Part shown: positions 16,120 to 23,233 of the stretch, in pieces
Numbering within the stretch: the first letter of the stretch is position 1
Layout of the letters: every line of letters begins with the position of its first letter
Assembly: GCA_017435565.1 (NCBI GenBank)
Contig: JAFSEU010000018.1
Location: forward strand, 1-54,422
DNA length: 54,422 nt
DNA from: Oscillospiraceae bacterium
Lineage (GTDB): Bacteria > Bacillota > Clostridia > Oscillospirales > Ruminococcaceae
Direction: 5' to 3'
The notes under the pieces: model-generated
The model's input: only the letters and a program-made list of their open reading frames with translations
What the model was told of the DNA's origin: nothing
Database searches by the model: none
Translations under genes and position numbers: made by a program

Positions 16120-19100
16120 ATGTTTTTGAAAAAAATTGCAGCAGTACTGACAAGCGCTGCGATGGTTTTTTCATTGATTCCTTCGGCACTATCGCCGACA
16201 GTTCTGGCTGCTGACAGCGAAACGGTTGAGCTTTTCTGCGACGATTTTGAAAATGATGACACCTGCGGCTGGGCTTCGCACGGTGGCGCTGCAACGATTT
16301 CGCTGACTGACACCGTTGCTTACAGCGGAACATCAAGTATGTACATCACTGACCGCGAACAGAACTGGCAGGGTGCGGAATGCAGCAAGGTAGGCTACCT
16401 CTATCCGGGATATACATATACCATATCACTTGCTTTTTATTATGATGACGAAAACGCAAGCGAAAGCCAGTCTTTCGAGCTTGGTTTTAAGTACACCAAG
16501 GACGGCACAACCGGTTACGGAAGCATCGGATCTGTGAATGTAAACAAGGGAGAATGGGGCGTTGTTACCGCAAGCAAGACCTTTGCAAGTGATATTACCG
16601 GTATCATTCTTTATACCCAATGCTCCAATGCAACACTGCCGTATTACATCGACTACTGTACGGCAACGGGTGTTCCCTATGAGGGTGAAACCCAGGACGG
16701 CTTCTCATATGACTTTGAAGACGGAACGGTAAGCGACTGGTTCGGAAGGGACTGTGATATCGCAGTTTCAACCAACTACGCACACAGCGGAAGCTATTCG
16801 CTTTATACCTCGGGCAGAACCGACCTCTGGAACAGCCCTGCTGTTGACTGCAACCTTTACTGCGAAAAGGGCGGATATTATTCATTTACCTGCTGGGCTC
16901 TCTACGACGGTGATTCGTGGACTGATACCGCATCATTCCAGATATATCTGATGTATAATCAGAACGGCACAACCCAGTATAAGAATCTGGCTGACGAAGC
17001 GACCGCCAAGGGCAAGTGGGTGGAGATTTCAACCCGATATACAATTCCCGAGGATGCAACCAACCTGGCGTTCTATATTCAGCCGAAGTGGTCGTCAAAC
17101 CCTTCCGAGCAGGATAAGACTATTGACTTTTATATTGATGATGTCGTGTGCACGCATATGCCTGACCCGACAATTCAGACTGATATACCCAACCTTAAGG
17201 ACGCATATCAGGATTATTTCATCATCGGCTGTGCGGCAACCGCTTCCGAGCTGGCTGTCGGCGCAACACAGGATATGATTCTCAAGCACTATGAAAGCCT
17301 TACTTTCGGTAATGAATTGAAGCCGCAGAGCGTTTTGAACCAGAGCGCTTGTCAGGCACTTGGCTCCGAAACCGAGGTTGTCATCAATCTTGATCAGGCA
17401 GAGCCGCTTCTGCAGTTTGCCGCTGACAATAATATTCCTGTAAGAGGACATTGCCTTGTATGGCACAGCCAGACTCCCGAGTGGTTCTTCAAGGTCGGAT
17501 ATGACGAAAATAATGACTGGGTAAGCCGTGAGGTAATGCTCAGCCGTATGGAAAACTACATCAAGGCAGTTCTTACAACCTTAGAGCAGGAATGGCCCGA
17601 GGTTGAATTCTATTGCTGGGACGTTGTAAACGAGGCTTTTGCCGATACAGGCGCTCTCAGAACGGCGGGCTCTGTTTCCGAAAACAGCAATTATTCTATG
17701 TGGATGCAGACAATCGGCGAGGATTTTATCGAATATGCATTCAGATATGCAAGAGAGTATGCTCCCGAAGGCTGCAAGCTTTTCTATAACGATTATAACG
17801 AATATACACCCGAAAAGCGTGACGCTATTATCGAAAAGGTTGAAGAGCTTGCGCAGCTCGGACTTATCGACGGCGTAGGAATGCAGTCGCACATTCAGAT
17901 GGGTTCGCCCTCAATCGCTCTTTACGAAGAGGCTGTAAGGGCTTATTCCGCACTCGGACTTGAGGTTCAGGTGACGGAGCTTGATGTAAATATCAAGGAT
18001 AATTCAAATGCGGCACAGCTTGAGCTTGCCGAGCGCTACCGTCAGATTATGGACTGCCTCAAGAGATGCAAGGACGACGGCTGCAATATTACCGCTGTTG
18101 TTTTCTGGGGCATTACCGACTCGACCAGCTGGATAGGCGGATATCCGCTTCTCTTTGACGAGGACTACAATGCAAAGCATTCTTTTTATGCTGTGTATGA
18201 TACAACTGCTGAGATTCAGCAGATTCAGAACAAAAACGCAATTGCATACGATGATACCGATGAGGGACTTGAAGAAGCATTCAAGGTTCAGGCGTGGGAG
18301 CCTATCGGTGATGCGGGCAGCTTTAAGGCGGCCTGGGTCGGCGGCCTTGCAATATTCAGAGTTTCTTCGGATGTTTCGGGAACTGTCACAATAAATTATG
18401 ACGGTGAAATTGTAACAGGTACGATTTCTGCCGGCGAAACAATGGATTTCGGTGTGCTTTCGTGGGGATATGAATCGGGCTACAGCGCAAATCTTGAAAT
18501 TGCAATCAATGACACAGCTTGGAACAGTCTTAAGTATGCTGAAGAAGGCTTCAGTGAAAACACCTGCGGCACACTTACTTTCGCTGATTTTCCTGCGTCC
18601 GCTCAGGCTGTTTACGGCACGATAACTGTTGACGGTGAAATAGATGACTCATGGTCGAGTGCGGTTGCTGTTGATGTAAATCAGTTCCAGATGGGCAGTA
18701 TCGCGGGTAACAATGCCTACGGTACAGCAAGGGCAATGTGGGACAGCGATTATATTTATGTTCTTGTTGAGGTAACAGACCCGAACGGAAAGAACCAGTC
18801 AAATCCCAACCATTACGAACAGGATACCGTTGAGATTTTCTTCGACGAAAACAATGGGAAAACATCTGCTTATGAATCGGACGATATGCAGTGCAGAATC
18901 GGATATGACAATTCGCAGACGATTTCTGACAACAGAGATTTGGGTGATTATATTTCTGCCGCTGCAGAAACATCCGATGGATACATAATCGAAGTGGCAA
19001 TTCCCTATACAATTTCCGAATTCCAAAGCGGTCAGGTTATCGGATATGACGTTCAGATAAATGATGATGACGGCTCCGGTGCAAGATCGGGAATATGCAA

Positions 19101-19377
19101 CTGGGCAGGCGATATGACAGGTATGGGCTATGCTTCAACTGCAAATTACGGTGTTCTTGAGCTTGTCGGCGGCATTATCTACGGCGATGCAAACGGTGAC
19201 GGCATTGTCAACTCAATTGACGCCACAATGGTTACAAGGCACGCATTGCAGGTGCTCACTCTCAGCGACGCAGCACAGTCTTGCTGTGACGTAAATCTTG
19301 ACGGCGCAATAAATTCGATTGACGCTACGATTATTACCAGATATTCGCTTAAAGTTATTTCTTCACTTCCCGTATAA
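16120..19377 (+). CDS. Secreted modular endo-beta-1,4-xylanase: CBM22-CBM22-GH10-CBM9-dockerin
   Basis: The 1085-residue protein has a signal peptide (residues 1-30, cleavage near VLA-AD) and two CBM22 xylan-binding modules (about 35-185 and 195-350). A GH10 catalytic domain (about 355-715) has acid/base Glu505 (WDVVNEAF) and nucleophile Glu620 (VTELDVN). A linker region leads to a CBM9-like module from residue 831 and a type I dockerin (1022-1085) with two Ca-binding repeats (GDANGDGIVNSIDAT and DVNLDGAINSIDAT). The dockerin implies anchoring to a cohesin scaffoldin outside this window. ATG 16120 follows AAAGGA (16105-16110); an in-frame ATG at 16102 would overlap that site. The gene is monocistronic with a consensus promoter and a terminator. 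Confidence 0.95.
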   Translation: MFLKKIAAVLTSAAMVFSLIPSALSPTVLAADSETVELFCDDFENDDTCGWASHGGAATISLTDTVAYSGTSSMYITDREQNWQGAECSKVGYLYPGYTYTISLAFYYDDENASESQSFELGFKYTKDGTTGYGSIGSVNVNKGEWGVVTASKTFASDITGIILYTQCSNATLPYYIDYCTATGVPYEGETQDGFSYDFEDGTVSDWFGRDCDIAVSTNYAHSGSYSLYTSGRTDLWNSPAVDCNLYCEKGGYYSFTCWALYDGDSWTDTASFQIYLMYNQNGTTQYKNLADEATAKGKWVEISTRYTIPEDATNLAFYIQPKWSSNPSEQDKTIDFYIDDVVCTHMPDPTIQTDIPNLKDAYQDYFIIGCAATASELAVGATQDMILKHYESLTFGNELKPQSVLNQSACQALGSETEVVINLDQAEPLLQFAADNNIPVRGHCLVWHSQTPEWFFKVGYDENNDWVSREVMLSRMENYIKAVLTTLEQEWPEVEFYCWDVVNEAFADTGALRTAGSVSENSNYSMWMQTIGEDFIEYAFRYAREYAPEGCKLFYNDYNEYTPEKRDAIIEKVEELAQLGLIDGVGMQSHIQMGSPSIALYEEAVRAYSALGLEVQVTELDVNIKDNSNAAQLELAERYRQIMDCLKRCKDDGCNITAVVFWGITDSTSWIGGYPLLFDEDYNAKHSFYAVYDTTAEIQQIQNKNAIAYDDTDEGLEEAFKVQAWEPIGDAGSFKAAWVGGLAIFRVSSDVSGTVTINYDGEIVTGTISAGETMDFGVLSWGYESGYSANLEIAINDTAWNSLKYAEEGFSENTCGTLTFADFPASAQAVYGTITVDGEIDDSWSSAVAVDVNQFQMGSIAGNNAYGTARAMWDSDYIYVLVEVTDPNGKNQSNPNHYEQDTVEIFFDENNGKTSAYESDDMQCRIGYDNSQTISDNRDLGDYISAAAETSDGYIIEVAIPYTISEFQSGQVIGYDVQINDDDGSGARSGICNWAGDMTGMGYASTANYGVLELVGGIIYGDANGDGIVNSIDATMVTRHALQVLTLSDAAQSCCDVNLDGAINSIDATIITRYSLKVISSLPV

Positions 19378-19390
19378 TGACTTAAGATGA

Positions 19391-19426
19391 AAAAAACCTC
19401 CGTGGATTGAATCCTCGGAGGTTTTT
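19391..19426. terminator. Bidirectional terminator between xylanase and SDR genes
   Basis: CCTCCG-T-GGAT-TGA-ATCC-T-CGGAGG (19397-19421) is flanked by six A and five T. Confidence 0.92.
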
Positions 19427-19433
19427 GCGTGAA

Positions 19434-20186
19434 TTATTGCAGTTTTTTTCTTTGAATATGGTATACTGCCTTTGTCAGAAGCTGTGTCGGCACAATTGGT
19501 GCAAATGCACAGCAAAGCTTCATTTTGACAGTCGGAATGATTATCAGCTTGCGCTTCAATGCACCGTCAACGGCATATTTTGCGGCATAATCACTTGAAA
19601 TCGGCGGAACGCTGAATACAACGCCTGCTCTGTTGTTAAAATCGGTATTAACGGGACCGGGGCAGAAAACGCTGATTGAAACCTTGCTGCCTGAGCGCTT
19701 CAGTTCTTCCGCAATGGCGCAGGAAAGGCGCAGAACATATGCTTTTGAAGCGTAATACGCTGAGAGAAGCGGCCCCGGCATAAACGCCGCAGACGAGGCA
19801 ACGTTGAGGATGCGTCCGCTGTTTCGCTTTTTAAAATCTCGCAAAAAAAGCTTGGTAAGAATGTGTACTGCTTTGATATTTACATCAATAAGCTCAAGCT
19901 CAGAGTTCAAATCGGTTTTGTCAAACTCTCCGAACAAGCCAAAGCCGGCATTATTTATCAGAAAATCAACTTTTGTATCTGAGCAAAGCTTATAAAGCCT
20001 CTGGGGCGCACCGCTTTGCGCCAGATCAATGGAAACAATTCTTGTTTTTGTTTTGATTCTGCTTGCGGTATATTTCAATTTTTCTTCGTTTCTGCCGACA
20101 AGAATCAGATTCCAGCCGAGCCTGCCTAAATATATTGCCATATCACGGCCGATTCCTGAGCTTGCGCCCGTTATCAGTGCTGTCAT
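19434..20186 (-). CDS. Short-chain dehydrogenase/reductase
   Basis: This 250-residue classical SDR has the cofactor motif TGASSGIG (residues 6-13), NNAG (78-81), a catalytic Ser131 or Ser132, and Tyr144-x-x-x-Lys148. It presumably uses NADP(H), since Arg32 follows strand 2 (VGRNEEKL), but the substrate cannot be inferred. The C-terminal part, RKLIIIPTVKMKL..., is typical of DltE/YqjQ-like SDRs. It has its own promoter and a shared terminator, and no functional partner is adjacent. Confidence 0.9.
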   Translation of the reverse strand: MTALITGASSGIGRDMAIYLGRLGWNLILVGRNEEKLKYTASRIKTKTRIVSIDLAQSGAPQRLYKLCSDTKVDFLINNAGFGLFGEFDKTDLNSELELIDVNIKAVHILTKLFLRDFKKRNSGRILNVASSAAFMPGPLLSAYYASKAYVLRLSCAIAEELKRSGSKVSISVFCPGPVNTDFNNRAGVVFSVPPISSDYAAKYAVDGALKRKLIIIPTVKMKLCCAFAPIVPTQLLTKAVYHIQRKKLQ

Positions 20187-20218
20187 TTTTTCAACTCCTT
20201 AGAGGATTTGTTGATATT

Positions 20219-20247
20219 ATTTTATACGAATAACTTTGAAAATTCAA
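20219..20247 (-). promoter_or_regulatory. Promoter of the SDR gene
   Basis: On the minus strand TTGAAT (20247-20242), a 17-nt spacer and TAAAAT (20224-20219). Confidence 0.65.
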
Positions 20248-20331
20248 GCAATGCGTGGCTTTATGTATGATTTTGGTCGAATTGCACAAAATATCAGCTC
20301 GTATTTTTACATATTGATTTAAAATTTCTTC

Positions 20332-20360
20332 TTGCTTTTTTGCAATTTATCTGATATAAT
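20332..20360 (+). promoter_or_regulatory. Promoter of tRNA-Ser
   Basis: TTGCTT (20332-20337), a 17-nt spacer with TG before the -10, and TATAAT (20355-20360), 38 nt before the tRNA. Confidence 0.8.
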
Positions 20361-20398
20361 ATTTAAGTCGCAGATAATCTGTGATGTAATAATAGGGT

Positions 20399-20490
20399 GG
20401 AAAGATGGCTGAGCTGGTCTAAGGCGCACGACTGGAAATCGTGTGAACGTTAATAGCGTTCCGAGGGTTCGAATCCCTCTCTTTCCGCCA
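20399..20490 (+). tRNA. tRNA-Ser (anticodon GGA)
   Basis: A 92-nt class II tRNA. The acceptor GGAAAGA pairs with TCTTTCC, the anticodon loop CTGGAAA has GGA at 20434-20436, a long variable arm (AACGTTAATAGCGTT) is present, the T-arm is GAGGG-TTCGAAT-CCCTC, the discriminator is G and CCA is encoded at 20488-20490. It reads TCC and TCT codons. Confidence 0.96.
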
Positions 20491-20494
20491 AAAA

Positions 20495-20527
20495 ATTGCT
20501 ACCATATTTTATGGTAGCAATTTTTTT
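20495..20527 (+). terminator. Terminator of tRNA-Ser
   Basis: A 12-bp perfect stem ATTGCTACCATA (20495-20506) with its complement (20510-20521), followed by six T. Confidence 0.93.
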
Positions 20528-20649
20528 GATTGAAAGTGAGAGTAAGCAGCAAACGGCGAAAATTGCCGCAAGGCAATTTGGAGCACTTTGCGAGCACAAG
20601 ATTATTCAGAATAAAGATTTTTTTGCTGCGAGCAAAGGGGTCGGTTCGT

Positions 20650-20669
20650 GAATCCCTCTCTTTCCGCCA
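20650..20669 (+). repeat. Duplicated 3' tail of tRNA-Ser (att-like)
   Basis: Twenty bases identical to tRNA-Ser 20471-20490 (GAATCCCTCTCTTTCCGCCA) recur here, preceded by GGTTCGT, an imperfect continuation of the T-loop. The 160 nt between the copies hold the tRNA terminator, a hairpin AAATTGCC-GCAA-GGCAATTT and two GCGAGC motifs, but no gene. This looks like an att scar or a tRNA-tail repeat. Confidence 0.85.
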
Positions 20670-20695
20670 GCCGCATGAAAGGCGGCACAACATTT

Positions 20696-20812
20696 TCGGG
20701 TATCACTTTGTGGTGCCCGATTTTTGTTTTATCACGAAAATTTCCGTTATCAATTCCGTGAAGATATCACAAAACAAGCCGTTTGTGATTAACAATCACA
20801 GACGGCTGTTTT
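20696..20812 (+). terminator. Two successive terminator-like hairpins in a gene-free stretch
   Basis: The first is TCGGG...CCCGA (20696-20720) followed by TTTTTGTTTT. The second is AGCCGTTTGTGATT pairing with AATCACAGACGGCT (20777-20807) followed by GTTTTTATG. No gene lies between 20491 and 21006, so what they terminate is unclear; they may be remnants of a lost gene. Confidence 0.6.
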
Positions 20813-20957
20813 TATGCTCAATTGACAAGTACGACACTTAATACGACATTTGTACCGAAAAAGCAACAATGATTCTGTGGTGCTTTTTGTTTTTTATTAC
20901 TTTTGAAGAAGGATAAAAATAATAATAAATGCTAAGGCTGTGTTGTTATTCAAAGCA

Positions 20958-20986
20958 TTGATTATAGAGCAAAATTATGATATAAT
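20958..20986 (+). promoter_or_regulatory. Promoter of the 138-residue hypothetical gene
   Basis: TTGATT (20958-20963), a 17-nt spacer and TATAAT (20981-20986), 20 nt before the start codon. Confidence 0.75.
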
Positions 20987-21005
20987 TCCGTTAGAGGTGA
21001 TAGCA

Positions 21006-21422
21006 ATGAAAAAAGGAAATGTATACAATTCACACTATCCTGAAAATCCACCGGAATGGTACTGGATATCAGGCCTTCATGACGCTTGTGTTGTTGGTGT
21101 CGAGTCTTTTGAATTTCCTTTTGACTATGGCAGATTCGTCGGTGAAAAGAATAAGTGTGACCAAAATCTTTTGCTATTAAGAATCAATTCAAAGGGTGCG
21201 CTGTATGATAATTCCATAACGGAAATACGCTTTTATAACTATGAGATTCTTTCGTCAGAGATTGCTTTGCAATGTCGGAAAAATATATGGTGGTTAGCCG
21301 ACAGACTGATTGAAGATAAAGAATGTTACGTTTTAGAAGTAGATTTTCATGATTATGATACTGAGCCGGAAGAATTTATATTTAAAATTAGATTTGAACG
21401 AGCAGAAGTATTGAGAGGATGA
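21006..21422 (+). CDS. Hypothetical protein, 138 residues
   Basis: I do not recognise this protein. ATG 21006 follows AGAGGTGA and a promoter; a longer frame from 20940 would include the promoter. It is soluble and acidic. An aromatic N-terminus (PPEWYWISGLHDACV) precedes a mixed alpha/beta body with many aromatic residues, a run of LLLLRINSKGALYDNSI and a C-terminal FIFKIRFERAEVL strand. Small single-domain proteins starting with a GLHDA-type motif are sometimes encoded near toxin or immunity loci, but nothing here shows that. It stands alone, with a lower-GC coding sequence than the core genes around it. Confidence 0.65.
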   Translation: MKKGNVYNSHYPENPPEWYWISGLHDACVVGVESFEFPFDYGRFVGEKNKCDQNLLLLRINSKGALYDNSITEIRFYNYEILSSEIALQCRKNIWWLADRLIEDKECYVLEVDFHDYDTEPEEFIFKIRFERAEVLRG

Positions 21423-21526
21423 TATAGTTTTTAGATAATAAAGCTTTTTGCTTCAGAAATCATCTCTTTTCGCTATGAAGGAAATCCATTTTGTCTGCTA
21501 AGACAAGAGAGATTTATCTTATACTA

Positions 21527-21555
21527 TTGAGATTTTGCTTTTATAGGTGTATAAT
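21527..21555 (+). promoter_or_regulatory. Promoter of the small lipoprotein gene
   Basis: TTGAGA (21527-21532), a 17-nt spacer and TATAAT (21550-21555). Confidence 0.75.
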
Positions 21556-21575
21556 TATACAAAGGGGGATGCGAT

Positions 21576-21971
21576 ATGAAAAAACTGTTTGCTGTTTTAA
21601 TATTGTTTTCTGTTGTTATTTTACTGTCGGCTTGCAGCGCAACGTCGATATCAAACAAAAAATATGACGAAATATCAGATTATGTTTTAGAGAACATCGA
21701 TACGCTTTCCTCGGACAAAAAAATCGAGTTTTTTGATTATGAAGCAGCAGGACTGAGTATCGGTGGGACATATTATGGATATTACTATACTGAGAATGAC
21801 GAGATAGTACTTCCTGATTTTTATGATGGTAATGATCTCGAACAAATAAAGAACGAAAAATACGAAGCTGATGGCGGTACATATTTTGGTGAGTCAAATA
21901 ACGGAACCGATTGGTGTTTTATAAAGAAAATAACCAATAATTGGTACTACTACGAGCTCCATTGGGCATAA
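21576..21971 (+). CDS. Small predicted lipoprotein
   Basis: The 131-residue protein begins with a Lys-Lys and hydrophobic signal ending in the lipobox LLSAC, so Cys20 should be lipidated and the protein anchored outside the membrane. The mature part is acidic and Tyr-rich (TYYGYYYTENDE, NNWYYYELHW), with a single later Cys. The RBS AAAGGGGGA precedes ATG 21576. No family is recognised. It is a single-gene unit with its own promoter in a row of small accessory genes. The next intrinsic terminator is at 22041. Confidence 0.75.
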   Translation: MKKLFAVLILFSVVILLSACSATSISNKKYDEISDYVLENIDTLSSDKKIEFFDYEAAGLSIGGTYYGYYYTENDEIVLPDFYDGNDLEQIKNEKYEADGGTYFGESNNGTDWCFIKKITNNWYYYELHWA

Positions 21972-22040
21972 AGGTATGCATTAAGTTTTTGCCTTCACGC
22001 ATAGGCGGATTTTTACTTATAGGATTACTCTTACAAAACC

Positions 22041-22070
22041 AAAAAGCATCCGAAAAGGGTGCTTTTTATT
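22041..22070 (+). terminator. Terminator after the lipoprotein gene
   Basis: AAAAAGCATCC pairs with GGGTGCTTTTT (one G-T pair) across a short loop, followed by ATTT. Confidence 0.85.
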
Positions 22071-22128
22071 TGACCTGAAAGACGAGATGGAGTGTTGGTC
22101 ACATTTTGCAGCAATATGCTGAAAATAC

Positions 22129-22158
22129 TTGACGATTCATTTGTACTTATAGTATAAT
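22129..22158 (+). promoter_or_regulatory. Promoter of the two-gene unit 22205-23068
   Basis: TTGACG (22129-22134), an 18-nt spacer and TATAAT (22153-22158). Confidence 0.75.
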
Positions 22159-22204
22159 ATAATAAATAAATGTGTCTGTTTGTGTACCTTGTATGGAGGA
22201 TGCT

Positions 22205-22693
22205 ATGATACGCATTAAATTTGATTCCGCAAAGAGTAAGGATGAAATCTTTAAAGCATTTATGCCTTATAACGAAATCGAAAAGCACGAGCCTTTTTCT
22301 CTGATTGATGAGTTTATGGGCGAATATCTTTCAAGTCACACGGGAATACATTCTTATCTCAATTATGAAAAAGGCGTTATAAAGGGATATTACGAAACGG
22401 GCGAGCTTATATCACGTAAAGGTGATAAATATCTTACAACTTTCAAATCGTGGTTTGCGATAAAGGTCGTTGAAAAAGACGGCAAGACAAAAATCCGTGG
22501 TTGGACGTTTTTTGCACCTGGGCTTTCGGTGCTGTTTCTTATTGAGTTGGCAGTAATTATACGGAAGAGTCTGACTAATCCGATTGATATTATAGGCTGG
22601 GGATTTATTGCTATTATTCTTTGCTGGATTTTTGTTCCTGCCATTAAGGAACAGAATTATATGTATGATGTTATTTCAAAAGTCTGTGAATAA
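22205..22693 (+). CDS. Hypothetical membrane protein, 162 residues
   Basis: I do not recognise a named family. ATG 22205 follows TGGAGGA; an earlier in-frame ATG at 22172 lies too near the promoter to have an RBS. The N-terminal half is soluble, with a YETGELISRKGDKYLTTFKSW segment. Two adjacent helices follow (TFFAPGLSVLFLIELAVII and PIDIIGWGFIAIILCWIFVPAI) with a short cytoplasmic tail. The organisation resembles small PH-like or DUF-type membrane proteins but evidence is thin. It is 27 nt upstream of the next gene and probably co-transcribed with it. Confidence 0.65.
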   Translation: MIRIKFDSAKSKDEIFKAFMPYNEIEKHEPFSLIDEFMGEYLSSHTGIHSYLNYEKGVIKGYYETGELISRKGDKYLTTFKSWFAIKVVEKDGKTKIRGWTFFAPGLSVLFLIELAVIIRKSLTNPIDIIGWGFIAIILCWIFVPAIKEQNYMYDVISKVCE

Positions 22694-22720
22694 TAAACGT
22701 GTGAAAGGGGAGAGCTGATT

Positions 22721-23068
22721 ATGAAAAAGAAAACTGTTTTGTGCTGTACTGCTGCGGTTTTAGCTGCGTTTGCAATCGGCTCGGCCGTCCGTATTCATTT
22801 CAACAATGACGTTGATGGTGTGGGAGCCAGAGGCGAAATTACATATGAAGGCAGACAGATGATTCTCGGTCAATCCGGTCTTCGTGATTTGCCCGACGGG
22901 TTTGAACTCTCGTCAGAAACGGTAGAAATCGGTAACAATGCCTTGCTGATTTCCGGCGAATATGAGGTGTATTCATCGAAGGCGACTGACGACACAATTT
23001 ATATTTATGTTAACGATGAAAATGTATCGCAGAGCAAATGCGGATATTGGGAATTTGTCTGCGATTAG
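22721..23068 (+). CDS. Hypothetical secreted or membrane-anchored protein, 115 residues
   Basis: An N-terminal Lys-rich start and a single hydrophobic helix (residues 5-22) suggest a signal anchor or signal peptide; CC at 8-9 is not a good lipobox. The outside part is acidic and beta-rich, with two Cys near the end (SKCGYWEFVCD). The RBS AAAGGGGAG precedes ATG 22721. No family is recognised. It is the second gene of a two-gene unit with the membrane protein before it. Confidence 0.62.
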   Translation: MKKKTVLCCTAAVLAAFAIGSAVRIHFNNDVDGVGARGEITYEGRQMILGQSGLRDLPDGFELSSETVEIGNNALLISGEYEVYSSKATDDTIYIYVNDENVSQSKCGYWEFVCD

Positions 23069-23116
23069 AAGCTTTGCGTCAAGAGTATAAATCTGATTCA
23101 TATACTTAATAATATC

Positions 23117-23152
23117 AAAAAATGGGTATCATTTATAATGATGCCCATTTTT
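23117..23152. terminator. Terminator after the 115-residue gene
   Basis: AAAAAATGGGTATCAT pairs with ATGATGCCCATTTTT (one T-G pair). The U-run is part of the stem. Confidence 0.8.
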
Positions 23153-23169
23153 GCTGAAATTGCCGACAA

Positions 23170-23198
23170 TTGACAATATATGCCGTTTGTGGTATGAT
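23170..23198 (+). promoter_or_regulatory. Promoter of the large membrane protein gene
   Basis: TTGACA (23170-23175), a 17-nt spacer and TATGAT (23193-23198). Confidence 0.8.
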
Positions 23199-23233
23199 AT
23201 ATTGAAGACTTATATACGTTTTCGGAGGAAAAT

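Noticed and set aside
20530..20841. 103-codon frame behind tRNA-Ser
   Set aside because: It translates the duplicated tRNA tail and two terminator hairpins; no RBS.
21006..23068. Toxin-immunity assignment for the small accessory genes
   Set aside because: No toxin domain, recognisable immunity family or pairing could be seen.
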